NCBI GenBank assembly: GCA_913009635.1
Contig: CAJVXI010000005.1
Location: 1-47,416, forward strand
Direction: 5' to 3'
Source: an uncultured bacterium
GTDB taxonomy: Bacteria; Patescibacteriota; Minisyncoccia; UBA6257; UBA9933
DNA length: 47,416 bases
The position numbers and the translations under genes were made by a program. Positions 1-8,375 of this stretch are shown piece after piece; positions within the stretch are counted from its first letter, which is position 1, and the number at the start of each line of letters is the position of its first letter. The notes beneath the pieces are model-generated. The model was not told the origin of the DNA, did not search any database, and saw only the letters and a list, made by a program, of their open reading frames with translations.

Positions 1-50
1 GGCGACCACCGAGATCTACACTCTTTCCCTACACGACGCTCTTCCGATCT
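1..50 (+). other. Illumina adapter contamination
   Basis: These 50 bases match the 3' part of the Illumina universal (P5 / read 1) adapter, ending in GCTCTTCCGATCT. They are not genomic. The genome starts at base 51, so the contig edge is artificial, and the reading frame of the first gene runs open through the adapter. Confidence 0.98.
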
Positions 51-833
51 AATGGCTGTTACTTTGGTTATGAGTGCGAGAAAGAGATTGAGAAAACATG
101 TTCAGAACAAAACGGAAATATCTGCTCTCAATCTAAATCGTGCTCCGGCTCATGGCTTGACGCTCCTGACACTAATAAATGTTGCAGAGGAAGCTGTGTG
201 ACAGAACCGATTTCCACCTGTTCATCGGATGAAGAGTGTATTCAATCAATAACTTATGTTGCAATGGGTGCAAGCGTTTCTGTTGGAGCTGCAGCAGACC
301 CTAGAGAAGTTAATGGATATGTTTATTTGGTTAGAGATGAATTAGAGAAAACAAAAAATGTTAATTTTAAGAATGTTGCAAGGGGAGGGACAAAAGTAGA
401 ATATTTCCTAGGCACAGAATTACCAGAAGCATTGGCACTTAATCCAGATATGGTAACTATTTTGGTGGGAGGAAATGATATAATTACTGGAACAGATGTT
501 GAAGATTTTTCAAATAATTTAGATATAATTTTGAAAGGATTAAAAGATGGGGGGGCTAATGTTTTTATTATAAACACACCCAATTTAGTTAATTATCCAA
601 AGTTTGTAGATGGTTCGTATGAATTTGTAACATTAAAAAGAATAAACGAATTCAACCAAGTTTCTAAGGAGAAAGCAGATAAATATGGTTTTGATTATGT
701 GAATATGTTCAATTCTGCATTATCTACTGATATGTCTTTAATTTCAGCTGATGGAATTCATCCTACTAAGGAAGGACATAAAATAATAGCTAATAAAATC
801 ATTGAAAAAATAAAAGAAACTATTATTATTTAA
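51..833 (+). CDS. Cys-rich SGNH/GDSL hydrolase, 5' truncated
   Basis: The frame is open from the contig edge, so the N-terminus, probably with a membrane anchor, is missing. About the first 50 residues are a cysteine-rich module (NGCYFGYECEKEIEK onward, seven or more Cys) nearly identical to residues 94-140 of the glycoside hydrolase at 1851. An SGNH hydrolase domain follows: block I GASVSVG with the nucleophile Ser (the usual GDS is GAS here), block II Gly in ARGG, block III GGND, block V DGIHPT with the catalytic Asp and His. The family comprises lipases, esterases and carbohydrate acetylesterases, and a secreted or surface-anchored sugar or lipid esterase is likely. A GTG at 198 is an in-frame codon but not the true start, because the Cys-rich part lies upstream of it. 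Confidence 0.8.
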   Translation, partial: NGCYFGYECEKEIEKTCSEQNGNICSQSKSCSGSWLDAPDTNKCCRGSCVTEPISTCSSDEECIQSITYVAMGASVSVGAAADPREVNGYVYLVRDELEKTKNVNFKNVARGGTKVEYFLGTELPEALALNPDMVTILVGGNDIITGTDVEDFSNNLDIILKGLKDGGANVFIINTPNLVNYPKFVDGSYEFVTLKRINEFNQVSKEKADKYGFDYVNMFNSALSTDMSLISADGIHPTKEGHKIIANKIIEKIKETIII

Positions 834-1793
834 GGTTCTGAAGGACTTTTATCTAAAGAAGTAAATTTTAAGGCAGTTGATGAATAAGAGGTTATTGGAT
901 ATTATCAAAGCCAGAAGGAAACAGGAAAGTTCCTACAATTATTCTTATTTATGGTGGAGAAATTAGTCAGAAAGCAACATTGGAATATAGGAGGTGGAAA
1001 GCATATCACAAAGCTTCAGGAAGAAGGTTGTGTTGTTTTAGCAGTAGATTATATAGAATGTGAATTTGGAGGGAAAGAAATAGACGATATCTCAACCAAT
1101 TACTTGCAAAGATTAAATGAGTTGGGAGTTGGAAGTTATTATGATATTCTTTCATATCATATTTATCCGCAGAGTTACGACACCTCTTTTTTGAAGGACA
1201 ATCTGCAAAAATTTCAAGAACTGGCGGGAAACAAACTTATTTGGATTACTGAAAGCGGAGTAAATGGAGAAATAAATGAAAAAAGCGAGAAACAGCAAGC
1301 GGCATGGCTGATAAAAAATTATGTTTTCCATACTGCGGGAGGAGTAAAAAAGGTTTTTTGGTTTACTTTAGCAGATATGAGTTCCGAGGTTTCAGAAGGA
1401 ATGGTGGCTAAATACGCGGGGTTATTAATTTCAAAATTAAAGACGCCAAAACTTTCTTATTACACCTACAAAAAAATGGTTGAAATGCTGGATGGAAGCG
1501 ATTGGAATAATATCCAGACAATACGGGAGTCCGGCGATGTGTATATTTACAAATTTGATAAAAACGGAAAAGATGTTTGGGTAGCATGGAATGATAATTC
1601 CGACACGCAAACAATTACCTTGGATGTCGACAACATCAATTCAGTAAAAATTACGGAAGCAACGCCGAAATATGAAACAGGTAAAGAAGTGGCTGATTAC
1701 AACACCGCCCTTAATACGGAAACCAATAATGTAGGTAGCGGTAAAGCGATTATAATATTGGGAGAAAGTCCGGTGTTTATTGAAGGGGAGTAA
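834..1793 (+). pseudogene. Decayed alpha/beta hydrolase joined to the C-terminal half of a glycoside hydrolase
   Basis: Bases 834-950 read VNFKAVDE, a TAA stop, then EVIGYY. A shifted frame continues KPEGNRKVPTIILIYGG, the start of an S9/dienelactone-type alpha/beta hydrolase. The original frame resumes with EEGCVVLAVDY and FGGKEIDD, the next strand of the same fold. So one stop and two compensating shifts interrupt it. From about 1090 the frame becomes a clan-A glycoside hydrolase C-terminal half (YDILSYHIYP, then WITESG carrying the nucleophile Glu) plus the beta-domain. This closely resembles the C-terminus of the intact neighbour at 1851. The GH half with the acid/base NEP motif is absent, so it cannot be an active glycosidase. 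The open frame from ATG 951 may still be translated. It could be true decay by recombination between paralogues, or a misassembly near the adapter-bearing contig end. Confidence 0.7.
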
Positions 1794-1850
1794 AATCCAA
1801 AAGAAATAAAAACAAGAGAAATAATTATTAATTAAATAAGGTAAAAAAAT

Positions 1851-3626
1851 ATGAACAAAAAAATATTAATTTCCATTATTGTAATTCTATTTATTGTGGT
1901 TGGCGCCGCATTGTTTTTAGTCCATCAAAAACCCGTTAAACAAGGTAAATGCGGCGACGGAATTTGCGGTGAAAAAGAGTTGGAAAACCCTGATCTATGT
2001 CCGGGTGATTGTGAAGATAATGCTGTCCGACCGCCGGAAAATACTTGTCCGCGATTAATGCCACCTTCTCCGCGATTGAAAAAAGAATGCGAAGAAAGTG
2101 GGGGAAAACTCAAGGCAAAGAAAAACAATAATGGCTGTTACTTTGGTTATGAGTGCGAGAAAGAGATTGAGAAAACTTGTTCAGAGCAAGGAGGAGATGT
2201 TTGTTCTTCAGATGAAATATGTTCAGGCGCATTATTAGATGCGAGTGATAGTGATAGTTGTTGTAGCGTGGCTTGTGGAGAAGAGCTTAATTTAGAACCA
2301 ACGAGTTATGACAATATTGTTCCTTTTGGTATTCATCCGGGGACTCCTGTTGAATATGTTAATGATATAGGGATTAAATGGATTAGGGGTGGAAGCTCGC
2401 CTTATCTTTTCTGGTCTTTAGTGGATTCTGATATGAGTGGTGATAATTTCCAGTGGAGCGGACAAGCGCCCAACAGAGGCAAGGCAACTTATAATTATGA
2501 TGCTTTATCGTTTGCAGAAGAAAACAAATTAAGTATGTTGAAGAATATTGCCGTTGAACCTCCCGGAATAACAGGTTATGCTAATAGTAAGTCTTGGCTT
2601 CCTAAAGATATAGATGCTTATAGCAATTTTGTGAAAGCAACTGTTAAAAGATATCCTTTTATAAAATACTGGCAGATAGGAAATGAGCCAGTCGCAAAAT
2701 TGGATGATTATGGGGAATTTATTTGTTTAACATATGAAGCAATAAAAGAAGCAGATCCTAATGTAAAGGTTTTGTTGGGAGGCGTTGCCGGACTAAATAG
2801 AGATCCTAATGATTTTTCGGTGTATCAAAATAATTTTGATAGAGCGTTTTTTCCACTTTTAGAAGATCTTTCGTCGCAGAACAAAAGGTGTTTTGATATA
2901 TTTGATTTTCATTATTTCGGGTATGCCGGCGATGATTATTTGATGGTGAGAGATGTATATAATCATATTTCTGGAAAAATAAATGGATTAAATATGCCAG
3001 CGCCGGAAGAATATTGGATAACCGAAGATGGAACATATAGCGGAGATCCAAAATTAAAAGCAGGAGCCGGCAAAGAGCGCAAAGATCCTCCATATCAATC
3101 AGAGGAAGAACAGGCAATTTCCCTAATAAAACGGTTTATTTATCCCACTACATTTGGGATTAAAAAAGTTTTCTGGGCATGGGGCATCAAGGAAGGATTT
3201 CACCACGATGATAGTTATTTTGATTTTACGGGATTGGTTTATGACGGAGAGTATGATTATGATTTAGGAAATGGCGTAAAGAAACTTTCTTATTATTCTT
3301 ATAAAAAAATGGTTGAGGTTCTTGATGGCGTTGACTGGAATAACATTGAAGTTGTTCGTGAATCTAACGGAATTTATGTATATAAATTTAATAATCAAGA
3401 TAAAGATATTTGGGTTGCTTGGAATGATAATTCCGCTTCAAAAATAATTTTTTTGAATGTTGGAAGTATTAGTTCGGTTGAAATAACTGAAGCTGTGCCT
3501 AAATATGAAACAGGAAAAGAAGTGTCAAGTTATAGCACGGCATTCAATACTGAAACAAAGACGGCAAGCAGCGGCAATGTTTCAATTACACTTGGAGATA
3601 GTCCTGTGTTTGTTGAAGGGAATTAA
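1851..3626 (+). CDS. Membrane-anchored Cys-rich glycoside hydrolase (clan A, GH39-like)
   Basis: 591 residues. A short Lys-rich head and one hydrophobic segment (residues about 4-25) anchor it facing outward. Residues about 33-140 are cysteine-rich: first a CGDGICGEKELENP type motif ending CPGDC, then the module shared with the gene at 51. A (beta/alpha)8 domain follows from about 155. The acid/base Glu is in WQIGNEP (about E279) and the nucleophile Glu in WITEDG (about E392), the two-Glu pattern of retaining clan-A enzymes. A beta-sandwich-like C-terminal domain (YYSYKKMVEVLDG to the end) is shared with the remnant upstream. It probably cleaves an extracellular polysaccharide; the substrate is not evident. 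The ATG is preceded only by a weak A/G-rich sequence. The family number is a guess from the motifs. Confidence 0.75.
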   Translation: MNKKILISIIVILFIVVGAALFLVHQKPVKQGKCGDGICGEKELENPDLCPGDCEDNAVRPPENTCPRLMPPSPRLKKECEESGGKLKAKKNNNGCYFGYECEKEIEKTCSEQGGDVCSSDEICSGALLDASDSDSCCSVACGEELNLEPTSYDNIVPFGIHPGTPVEYVNDIGIKWIRGGSSPYLFWSLVDSDMSGDNFQWSGQAPNRGKATYNYDALSFAEENKLSMLKNIAVEPPGITGYANSKSWLPKDIDAYSNFVKATVKRYPFIKYWQIGNEPVAKLDDYGEFICLTYEAIKEADPNVKVLLGGVAGLNRDPNDFSVYQNNFDRAFFPLLEDLSSQNKRCFDIFDFHYFGYAGDDYLMVRDVYNHISGKINGLNMPAPEEYWITEDGTYSGDPKLKAGAGKERKDPPYQSEEEQAISLIKRFIYPTTFGIKKVFWAWGIKEGFHHDDSYFDFTGLVYDGEYDYDLGNGVKKLSYYSYKKMVEVLDGVDWNNIEVVRESNGIYVYKFNNQDKDIWVAWNDNSASKIIFLNVGSISSVEITEAVPKYETGKEVSSYSTAFNTETKTASSGNVSITLGDSPVFVEGN

Positions 3627-3790
3627 GGTGTTTTTAAAAATAAAATTCACCCCTAACCCTTCTTTTATTTTTTTATTATAAGAGGAAGATAATATTGTGT
3701 TTTCTCCACTCCGTTCCGAAAACGATTTAAACATAAGGGGAAAAACTTATATAATGATTACAACTTTTAATTTATAAACGAGAAAATAAC
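3627..3790. other. Intergenic spacer, no clear signal
   Basis: 164 bases between the glycoside hydrolase and the deacetylase-like gene. It contains a T-rich run after a CCCCTAACCC segment and an A/T-rich stretch before the next ATG. I see no convincing hairpin, tRNA or conserved ORF. Confidence 0.4.
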
Positions 3791-4795
3791 ATGGACAAAA
3801 AAAGATTAATTTCAATCATAATAACAGTTTTAGTTCTTGTAATTGTTGCTGGTTTTTTTGTTTTACAAAAAATAAGTATCTCTAAACCGCCAAAACAAAT
3901 ATGTAAGGATTGTAAAGTCTATATTCTCCCTATTTTACACGCAGAACCAGGAACTCCAAAGAATAAAAAAGAATTTTTATTATACGCTAAGGCATTAGAT
4001 AAATTTTTAGATATTGCTGAAAAACATAATATGAAAATCTCGGTGCATGTAGAGAAAGAATGGGCTGAAGCCTGTCTAAAATATAATAGAAGTGTTTGTG
4101 AAAATATTGAAAAAAGAGGGCATGAGTTAGGCACACATGTTCATAATTATTCGGATAGGGTTGGATTGAACAAAACTGATACGTTTAAATCTGCAAAACA
4201 AAAAATGTTTGACTATATTAAAGAGAGGAAAGATTTAGTTGATCAACTTAGTAAATACAACGATGTTGTTGCTTATGGAAAATTTTCAGCAGACGAGAAA
4301 GGAAGAGCGGCTTTTTTGGCATCTCATCAAGCCGTAATTGATTTGGGTTTTAAGGTTGAACTTACTGCTCATGATGACATGAATTATTTAGAATACTATA
4401 TGCATCCTCACAGTTTATCCTATGATGATCCGCGAAAAGAAGACCCCTTCAGTAAAACATTATTTATAACAGGAAAATTAATGAAAGCGAAACAGTGGGG
4501 CCCTCCAGAATTAGGGGAAATGCATCCAAAAAGATTAAATGAGCTGAAAGATACTTTTTTGAAAATTTACAAAAATGCAAAACCAGATGAAATAAATGTT
4601 TTTATAGAGGGTAGTCTGGCTCCACATGTTGAAGGTTTGGTAGATTTAAAATCAATGTCTTTAAAAGAAAAAGCTTTTAAAAATCTTGATGAATATTTTT
4701 CTTTTTTTGATAAATATATTGAAGATGGAACCGCCGAAAGTGTAACATTTCATGAATTGTCTGAGATATATCGACAGCATAGTAAAACAAAGTAG
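3791..4795 (+). CDS. Membrane-anchored polysaccharide deacetylase-like protein
   Basis: 334 residues. The N-terminus MDKKRLISIIITVLVLVIV is a single signal anchor nearly matching that of the upstream glycoside hydrolase. The body looks like a NodB/CE4-type barrel: strand KVYILPILHAEPG, then GHELGTHVHNY, which fits the metal-binding H-x3-H motif of carbohydrate esterase family 4. The usual catalytic TFDDG motif is not visible at the first strand (HAEPG is there instead), so activity is uncertain. HDDMNYLEYYMHPHS adds further His/Asp. Its place after two surface hydrolases suggests a role in modifying an external glycan. Start chosen at the ATG that gives a complete anchor. Confidence 0.55.
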   Translation: MDKKRLISIIITVLVLVIVAGFFVLQKISISKPPKQICKDCKVYILPILHAEPGTPKNKKEFLLYAKALDKFLDIAEKHNMKISVHVEKEWAEACLKYNRSVCENIEKRGHELGTHVHNYSDRVGLNKTDTFKSAKQKMFDYIKERKDLVDQLSKYNDVVAYGKFSADEKGRAAFLASHQAVIDLGFKVELTAHDDMNYLEYYMHPHSLSYDDPRKEDPFSKTLFITGKLMKAKQWGPPELGEMHPKRLNELKDTFLKIYKNAKPDEINVFIEGSLAPHVEGLVDLKSMSLKEKAFKNLDEYFSFFDKYIEDGTAESVTFHELSEIYRQHSKTK

Positions 4796-4900
4796 TTTTC
4801 GCGCAAAAACTTGGAATATAAAGTCATTTAATTTTTAACTTTTTATCTGGTGAGTTTTATTTTTTAAAATGAAAAAATTAAATTAGTCGTAGGGGGGGGC

Positions 4901-5008
4901 GTATAACAAGGGATATACGGTTCGGGACTCGGCTCGGGCTTCACCCAAATTTTTTCCTTTGTCAGCTGGCGGATACAGACAAACTTCGTATATACTGAAG
5001 CGTTAGGC
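4901..5008 (+). other. attC-like long imperfect palindrome
   Basis: A 108-base element in the 350-base gap after the deacetylase-like gene. The left end GTATAAC resembles an integron R'' box and the right end GTTAGGC an R' box. Next to them GATATACGG and CGTATATAC pair as L''/L'-like arms. The middle has nested smaller hairpins (GGGACTCGGCTCGGGC and CAGCTGGCGG). Size and outer AAC/GTT termini fit attC recombination sites. The R'' box departs from RYYYAAC at one base, and no integrase is in the window. It could instead be a plain mobile palindrome. The rest of 4796-5062 is AT-rich with a G8 run at 4892 and no gene. Confidence 0.35.
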
Positions 5009-5062
5009 GAAATTTTAAATATTCTTTTTATTTTTATTAAGTTATTCTAAAATTTTAAATCT

Positions 5063-5091
5063 TTGACACAAAGTTGATTTTATATTATACT
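5063..5091 (+). promoter_or_regulatory. Consensus sigma-70 promoter
   Basis: TTGACA at 5063-5068, a 17-base spacer, TATACT at 5086-5091. The expected start of transcription falls on or next to the ATG at 5098, which predicts a leaderless mRNA. Confidence 0.8.
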
Positions 5092-5097
5092 AATTTT

Positions 5098-5872
5098 ATG
5101 CTAAAAAAATTTGGTTAGTATTAATAGAGTTTGTTTTAGCCAGCGCTTTGGCCCTGATTTTTCATTTTAGTTTGCATAATGAAACTGCCGCTTTGGTCAT
5201 TTTTGGCGTAGGTTCTCTTTTATCTTTATTCACTTTTTTGATTTATACGGAATTTATCAAAGAGTTTAATAACACCCTAAAATTTTATAAATTAAAAGAA
5301 AAAATTGATAATTTATGGAATAAAGATTTTATTGAAGAAGCTCGACGATTGGAAAGAGAATTTTTTCATCAATCAGGAAAGTTGGTTGACGGGATAATAG
5401 AATATGACACTAGCGGAGAATTTTGCCTTGCTCTTCAAAAACAAGTGCGTAGAACAAAAAAAGTATAAAAGCAACTTGTTTTGTTGATGTAGATGAATGG
5501 ACGGAAAAAAGAGGGTTGTTGAATTATTTTAACGAAGAAATAAAGGCCATGAACGAAAAGAAGATTAAGATTGATCAAGTATTTCTTCTTGACGCTAATG
5601 AGCGAAATAATGAAGACATTCTTAAAATAGTAAATATGTACGCTAAACATGTTGACGGAGGACTTAGGGTTTATATCGTTAACAAGGAAGAACTTCCGGA
5701 AAATTTAATAAAGGACTTGGTAATTTTTGACAATGAGGTTGTTTTTATTTCAGAGGTTGATGAAGGAAAATTAATAGGAGGAATTAAGGCGATTAATACA
5801 GTTCAAGTTGAAAAAATAAAAAATATATTCAGTCAGGTATTGAAAGAATACGCGAAAAGATTTAAAGAATAA
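5098..5872 (+). pseudogene. Two-TM sensor-like membrane protein with two A-tract frameshifts
   Basis: One gene of about 258 residues is split by two single-base shifts, both at A7 runs. From the ATG at 5098 the frame MLKK stops at once, but one more A in the run at 5103-5109 gives MLKKIWLVLIEFVLASALAL, continuous with the frame that ends at 5468. At the A7 run 5456-5462 one more A joins ...QVRRTKK to SIKATCFVDVDEWTE and the frame ending at 5872. The protein has two N-terminal membrane helices, a charged helix (KLKEKIDNLWNKDF) and a soluble alpha/beta domain (ATCFVDVDEW, RVYIVNKEEL, EVVFISEVDEG). No family recognised. Options are a true pseudogene, assembly error, or restoration by polymerase slippage on the A7 runs. 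Confidence 0.65.
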
Positions 5873-5914
5873 TAAATTATAAATTAACTTTTTTGAGATT
5901 TTTTTGAAAGAAAA

Positions 5915-5943
5915 TAGCCAGACACTATATTAATGTCTGGCTA
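5915..5943. terminator. Terminator hairpin
   Basis: A 10-bp perfect stem (TAGCCAGACA / TGTCTGGCTA) with a 9-base loop. On the minus strand it is followed by TTTTCTTT, so it mainly serves the minus-strand small genes. On the plus strand it follows the frameshifted gene ending at 5872. Confidence 0.7.
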
Positions 5944-6008
5944 AATATAATTTTGTTTGAAGAAAAAAATTATTGACTCTTCTTAAAAGATTTTTTTATT
6001 GTCTCTAA

Positions 6009-6035
6009 TTAATATTCTCCGTAGTTCGTATCCAT
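6009..6035 (-). CDS. Eight-codon mini-ORF with a strong ribosome-binding site
   Basis: ATG at 6035 reads MDTNYGEY and stops. Just upstream on the minus strand is AAAGGAGGG, as strong as any SD in the window. It lies 19 bases after the stop of the membrane-protein gene at 6055-6303 and before the terminator at 5915. It may be a tiny peptide or a translation-coupled regulatory ORF. Function unknown. Confidence 0.3.
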   Translation of the reverse strand: MDTNYGEY

Positions 6036-6054
6036 AAACCCTCCTTTTTATTTT

Positions 6055-6303
6055 TTAATAAGTTATTAACGCTACATATAAACAGCTGAAGATAATTATC
6101 CCAATACCGCATAATGTAGCTATAAAACTAAAAAAACTTTGATGATTTTCCAGCGGTAGAAATATTTTTACTGTCGCAGCAAAACCAGAGATACCGATAA
6201 TCACCCAAACAAATAATGGTAAAAATGATGATATTATTACCAGTATCAGTCCAATGATCTGTAATAATGAACAAATCATAGACAACGCTTTTAAATTTGG
6301 CAT
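6055..6303 (-). CDS. Small membrane protein, unknown function
   Basis: 82 residues with about three hydrophobic helices (residues about 8-30, 31-46, 55-80), almost no charged residues. AGGAGGA stands directly upstream of the ATG at 6303, and a TTGACA promoter lies at 6380. No family recognised. It is transcribed away from mgtE and appears to share a transcript with the eight-codon ORF and the terminator at 5915. Confidence 0.75.
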   Translation of the reverse strand: MPNLKALSMICSLLQIIGLILVIISSFLPLFVWVIIGISGFAATVKIFLPLENHQSFFSFIATLCGIGIIIFSCLYVALITY

Positions 6304-6350
6304 ATCTTCCTCCTTTTTATTTTTAAAAGTTCTATCGCAAACGTTATTTT

Positions 6351-6380
6351 TAGATAAACATATTAATATTAAATTGTCAA
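6351..6380 (-). promoter_or_regulatory. Promoter of the small membrane protein gene
   Basis: On the minus strand TTGACA (6380-6375), then TTATCT at 17 bases or TATCTA at 18 bases as the -10. It points at the gene starting at 6303. Confidence 0.55.
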
Positions 6381-6460
6381 TACATGTAAAAATATCAAAA
6401 GAGCTCTTTCCATTTTACCCAAATTTTATTTATTTTTCCTATTTTAAATGGATTGAAAAG

Positions 6461-6469
6461 TGTTATAAT
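6461..6469 (+). promoter_or_regulatory. Extended -10 of mgtE
   Basis: TGTTATAAT, an extended -10 box, ends 11 bases before the ATG at 6481. The expected 5' leader is only a few bases, and no SD is present. Confidence 0.55.
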
Positions 6470-6480
6470 AATTATAAATT

Positions 6481-7734
6481 ATGGACGAAAAAGAAACGCA
6501 AAATAATATACTTTCCGAATTAATCGCTTCTCCAAATAAAAAAGTTTCTATTTTTAGAAAGATTCCCGTTAATAATCAAGGGTTTATTCTTTTAAGTTTA
6601 TCAAAACGGCTACAGCAAAAGATTATTAGCGGATTAAGTGATAATGAACTGATTGAAATTATCGATTATTTGGATCCAGACGAGGCGACTGACTTATTGC
6701 AGAATACGAATTCTGGCAGAAGAGAAAAGGTTATTGGAAAGTTAAGCAAAGAAATAAAAGAGAAAGTGGAGTTTTTGTTTAAGTTTAATCCAAAAACCGC
6801 GGCCGGTTTAATGAGCTTGGACTATATTGAAATAAATAAAAATCTCACATTTGAAAAAGTTTCAAGATTGATTCAAAAACACGAAAAAAGAACTGGGAAA
6901 TTTCCGGCTATTCTTGTGGTTGAGGACGGTTTTTTAATCGGGGAATTACAAGGGCATATTTTTGTTTTATGTGATAAAAAAGAAAAAATTTATCAATATG
7001 CCAAAAAAATTCCGTATATTCAATACAATAAAGGCGAAAATGAAATTATCAGCGTATTCAAAAAACATCCGCATAATAAAATAGTTGTTTTGGATGATGA
7101 CGATAGTATTTTAGGAGTTATTTATTCAGATGATATTCTTAAACTAATAGAGAAGCAGTCAACTAATAGTTTGCGTTATTTTGCCGGAGTCAAAGAGGAG
7201 GAAGACGTTTTTGATTCCGCGTTAACAAAAGTAAAAAATAGGTATAAATGGTTAATCATAAACCTTGCCACAGCGTTTTTAGCAGCGTGCGTTGTCAGTC
7301 TTTTTCAGGAAACCATTTCCGCTTTTATATTGTTGGCAGTTTATATGCCAATCGTCGCTGGAATGGGTGGAAACGCAGGCACCCAAACTTTAGTGGTTGT
7401 TGTAAGGGGGCTGGCGTTAAAAGAAATTGAATTGAAAACAGGAAAGAGAGTAATTATCAATGAAGTGTTGGCAGGTGCGATAAACGGAGCTATAAATGGA
7501 ATTTTAGTTGCAATCGTCGCAATATTATGGAATAAGAGTCCGATGCTTGGATTGGCTGTCGGATTAGCTATGATAACCAATTTAATGGTTGCAGGATTAT
7601 TTGGAACAATAATTCCGTTGGTAATGAAACGTTTAGGAAAAGATCCTGCTTCATCTGCGACTGTTTTTATAACAACCGCTACAGATGTGCTTGGATTTTT
7701 TGTATTTTTGGGTTTAGCGTCTCTTATTTTGTAA
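6481..7734 (+). CDS. mgtE: Magnesium transporter MgtE
   Basis: 417 residues in family order: N-terminal superhelical MgtE_N domain (about 1-115, with LDPDEATDLLQNT), a CBS-domain pair (about 120-235, IVVLDDDDSILGVIYSDD), then five membrane helices (about 255-417). The membrane part shows the family signatures MPIVAGMGGNAGTQTLV and KRLGKDPASSATVF. MgtE is a gated Mg2+ channel whose cytosolic domains close it when Mg2+ is high. Slightly shorter than the usual 450 residues. The short leader has no room for a riboswitch. Confidence 0.95.
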   Translation: MDEKETQNNILSELIASPNKKVSIFRKIPVNNQGFILLSLSKRLQQKIISGLSDNELIEIIDYLDPDEATDLLQNTNSGRREKVIGKLSKEIKEKVEFLFKFNPKTAAGLMSLDYIEINKNLTFEKVSRLIQKHEKRTGKFPAILVVEDGFLIGELQGHIFVLCDKKEKIYQYAKKIPYIQYNKGENEIISVFKKHPHNKIVVLDDDDSILGVIYSDDILKLIEKQSTNSLRYFAGVKEEEDVFDSALTKVKNRYKWLIINLATAFLAACVVSLFQETISAFILLAVYMPIVAGMGGNAGTQTLVVVVRGLALKEIELKTGKRVIINEVLAGAINGAINGILVAIVAILWNKSPMLGLAVGLAMITNLMVAGLFGTIIPLVMKRLGKDPASSATVFITTATDVLGFFVFLGLASLIL

Positions 7735-7784
7735 GTGTGGCGCTAATTTTGCTTTTTGTTTATTAAAATAGTAAAATATAAAAT

Positions 7785-8369
7785 ATGCAAAAAACAATTC
7801 AAAATTTAGCAAAAGCGTTTATAGGCGAATCGCAGGCGAGAAATCGTTATGCTTTTTATTCCAAAGTTGCCAAAAAAGAAGGGTTTGAGCAGATTGCCGA
7901 GATTTTTCTTATTACAGCTGAAAATGAAAAGGAGCACGCTAAAAAATTATTTGAACACATTCAGGAGCTAAAAAAGAAATCAGGAGAGGATTTGAGCGAA
8001 ATAAAAGTTGAAGCAGTAGTGCCTACTATTTATGGCAATATAACAGAGAACTTAAAAGCCGCAATAGTTGGCGAGCATTATGAAAATATTGAAATGTATC
8101 CAGAATTCGCCAAAATTGCCGAAGAAGAAAATTTACCTGATATAGCCAATAGATTTAGAGCTATTTCCAAGGTAGAAGAGCATCACGAAGAAAGATACAT
8201 AAAATTATTAAAAGAAGTTGAAGATAAAACGGTTTTCAAAAAAGAAAAAGAAGTTTCTTGGGTTTGTAGAGAGTGCGGATACGTGCATTTTGGAACTGAA
8301 CCGCCTGAAAAATGCCCTTCTTGTGACCACGAAAGGGGATTTTATCAAATTAAATGCGAAGAGTATTAA
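7785..8369 (+). CDS. rbr: Rubrerythrin
   Basis: 194 residues. A ferritin-like four-helix domain (residues about 1-140) carries the di-iron ligands: the Glu in [30 protein letters not shown] and KVEEHHE. A C-terminal rubredoxin domain has CRECGY and CPSCDHE binding one iron. Rubrerythrins reduce hydrogen peroxide using electrons from reduced rubredoxin or NADH-linked partners. The DoxX-like gene starts six bases after the stop, so the two form an operon suggesting oxidative-stress or redox protection in an anaerobe or microaerophile. Confidence 0.95.
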   Translation: MQKTIQNLAKAFIGESQARNRYAFYSKVAKKEGFEQIAEIFLITAENEKEHAKKLFEHIQELKKKSGEDLSEIKVEAVVPTIYGNITENLKAAIVGEHYENIEMYPEFAKIAEEENLPDIANRFRAISKVEEHHEERYIKLLKEVEDKTVFKKEKEVSWVCRECGYVHFGTEPPEKCPSCDHERGFYQIKCEEY

Positions 8370-8375
8370 CATCAC

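Noticed and set aside
2806-3117. 103-residue ORF on the minus strand
   Set aside because: Shadow of the glycoside hydrolase gene, with no SD and no family motif.
6304-6480. Mg2+ riboswitch upstream of mgtE
   Set aside because: The -10 box is 11 bases from the ATG, so no structured leader can form.
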